Part shown: piece by piece, positions 53,713-54,275 of the stretch
Layout: every line of letters begins with the position of its first letter
Numbering within the stretch: the first letter of the stretch is position 1
Source: Nannochloropsis salina CCMP1776
Taxonomy: Eukaryota > Sar > Eustigmatophyceae > Eustigmatales > Monodopsidaceae
NCBI GenBank assembly: GCA_004565275.1
Contig: SDOX01000145.1
Coordinates: forward strand, 547,022-601,296
DNA: 54,275 nucleotides
Reading direction: 5' to 3'
Program-made: the position numbers and the translations under genes
Notes under the pieces: model-generated
Databases searched by the model: none
What the model was told of the DNA's origin: nothing
Seen by the model: only the letters and a program-made list of their open reading frames with translations

Positions 53713-54275
53713 TCACGCCTTGGCCAGAAGCTTGGCGTCGATTTCTCCCTTCTCCTTCACCCCCTTCAGGCGCCACAGACGCTGCGCTCTCTCCTGCAAG
53801 GTCCCTCCGCATTTCACACCCCAGAAGAGGAGGGCGGCTTTCAAACGATCGAGGCCTAGGGACTGAGGGAGGGAGGGAGGGAGGGAGGGAGGGAGCGTGA
53901 GGGGACGGGCCGATAGGGTAGTTGCGAAACTACCTCGCCATGGCAGCTTGATTGCCGTTTCATGGACAAAGGTCCCTCTTGTCCCTCCCTCCACCCTCTT
54001 TTACCTCCAGAGCCTCGGCAGAAGCGAAAGTCTCCAGGTCGAGATACGCCGGTTGCACAGGAGCAGCGACATGGGCCTTGCCGTTCTTCCCTCCCTCCCT
54101 CCCTCCCTCCTTCCCTTCCTCCCTCCTCCCCCCTTCTTTTCCTTCCTCGATGGCTGCGATTCCATCGTCAGGGCCTGTGTGGGTGTCGGGGCGAGGGAGG
54201 GAGGGAGGGAGGGAGGGAGGGAGGGAGGGGGCAGAAGGTCTGCGTTTCTCCTCCTCTTCCTCTTCCTCATCCTCC
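53713..54275 (-). CDS. SDE2/SF3A3-type SAP-like domain protein, C-terminal part only
   Basis: The last exon (53713-53862, 49 codons plus TGA) reads [20 protein letters not shown] then [10 protein letters not shown] and ends IDAKLLAKA. It joins in phase 0 to an exon ending at 54005 that reads [19 protein letters not shown]. This is the SAP-like module (GLxRLK, [14 protein letters not shown]) shared by SDE2, where it is C-terminal, and by splicing factor SF3A3, where it is internal. Ending a few residues after the module fits SDE2, a replication-stress and splicing-associated protein. However, the stop overlaps GTGAGT, a consensus donor, so an SF3A3-like continuation cannot be excluded. Further right, a Glu-rich frame ([12 protein letters not shown]) at the window edge probably belongs to the same gene. 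The exon structure between 54090 and 54275 is not resolved. Confidence 0.65.
54184..54230. repeat. (GGGA)n microsatellite at right edge
   Basis: An uninterrupted GGGA repeat, read as (TCCC)n on the coding strand of the SAP-like gene. It is probably the pyrimidine-rich 3' part of an intron ending near CACCCACACAG (54175 and below). Confidence 0.85.

Overview
The window is nuclear DNA of a photosynthetic eukaryote, most likely a stramenopile alga of the Nannochloropsis/Microchloropsis (eustigmatophyte) type. This is an inference. It rests on compact GC-rich genes with few, mostly short GT-AG introns, abundant (GGGA)n/(TCCC)n tracts, less GC-rich spacers, a glutaredoxin whose leader looks like a heterokont signal peptide plus plastid transit peptide with Phe at the junction, and a FYVE-SYLF protein. 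Two runs of exactly 100 N (20125-20224 and 41112-41211) show a scaffolded draft assembly. No rRNA, tRNA, CRISPR array, virus-like element or convincing transposon was seen.

Left part (1-16 kb). A SHLQKYR-class (GARP/Myb-like) transcription factor with an AT-hook runs off the left edge on the minus strand. Next on the minus strand come a 1,447-residue single-pass membrane protein with a beta-helix-like ectodomain and four GIAVGE-x-NP repeats, and a two-exon ankyrin-repeat protein. On the plus strand follows an unrecognised P-loop protein with an MGGRCS lipidation-type N-terminus.

Middle (16-33 kb). A karyopherin (+) runs into the first gap and converges on an MFS transporter (-). The MFS gene is divergent from a four-exon PAQR (adiponectin-receptor-like) gene (+). 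Then come a plastid CGFS glutaredoxin (-), a small secreted protein with 27-residue repeats (+) and a secreted three-domain Kazal protease inhibitor (+).

Right part (33-54 kb). A FYVE-SYLF protein (+) converges on mitochondrial COQ5 (-). A QTRT1-type tRNA-guanine transglycosylase (-) is divergent from a DUF1365 protein (+). DUF1365 converges with an acyl-CoA dehydrogenase (-) on the second gap, which hides the 3' ends of both. A large Gln/Ser/Pro-rich protein with three LOTUS-like modules (+) is followed by the C-terminus of an SDE2/SF3A3-type SAP-like protein (-) at the right edge.

The genes do not form one pathway; this is ordinary mixed eukaryotic gene space. Exons were joined by hand, requiring GT-AG borders, phase agreement and continuity of the protein family. 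The points most worth a second look are the complementary G-rich and C-rich ends of several introns, four places where a reading frame breaks (three in homopolymer runs, one in or beside a 12-G run), the triple-LOTUS/polyQ protein, the Kazal inhibitor with three different P1 residues, and two novel-looking proteins (the P-loop protein and the beta-helix membrane protein).
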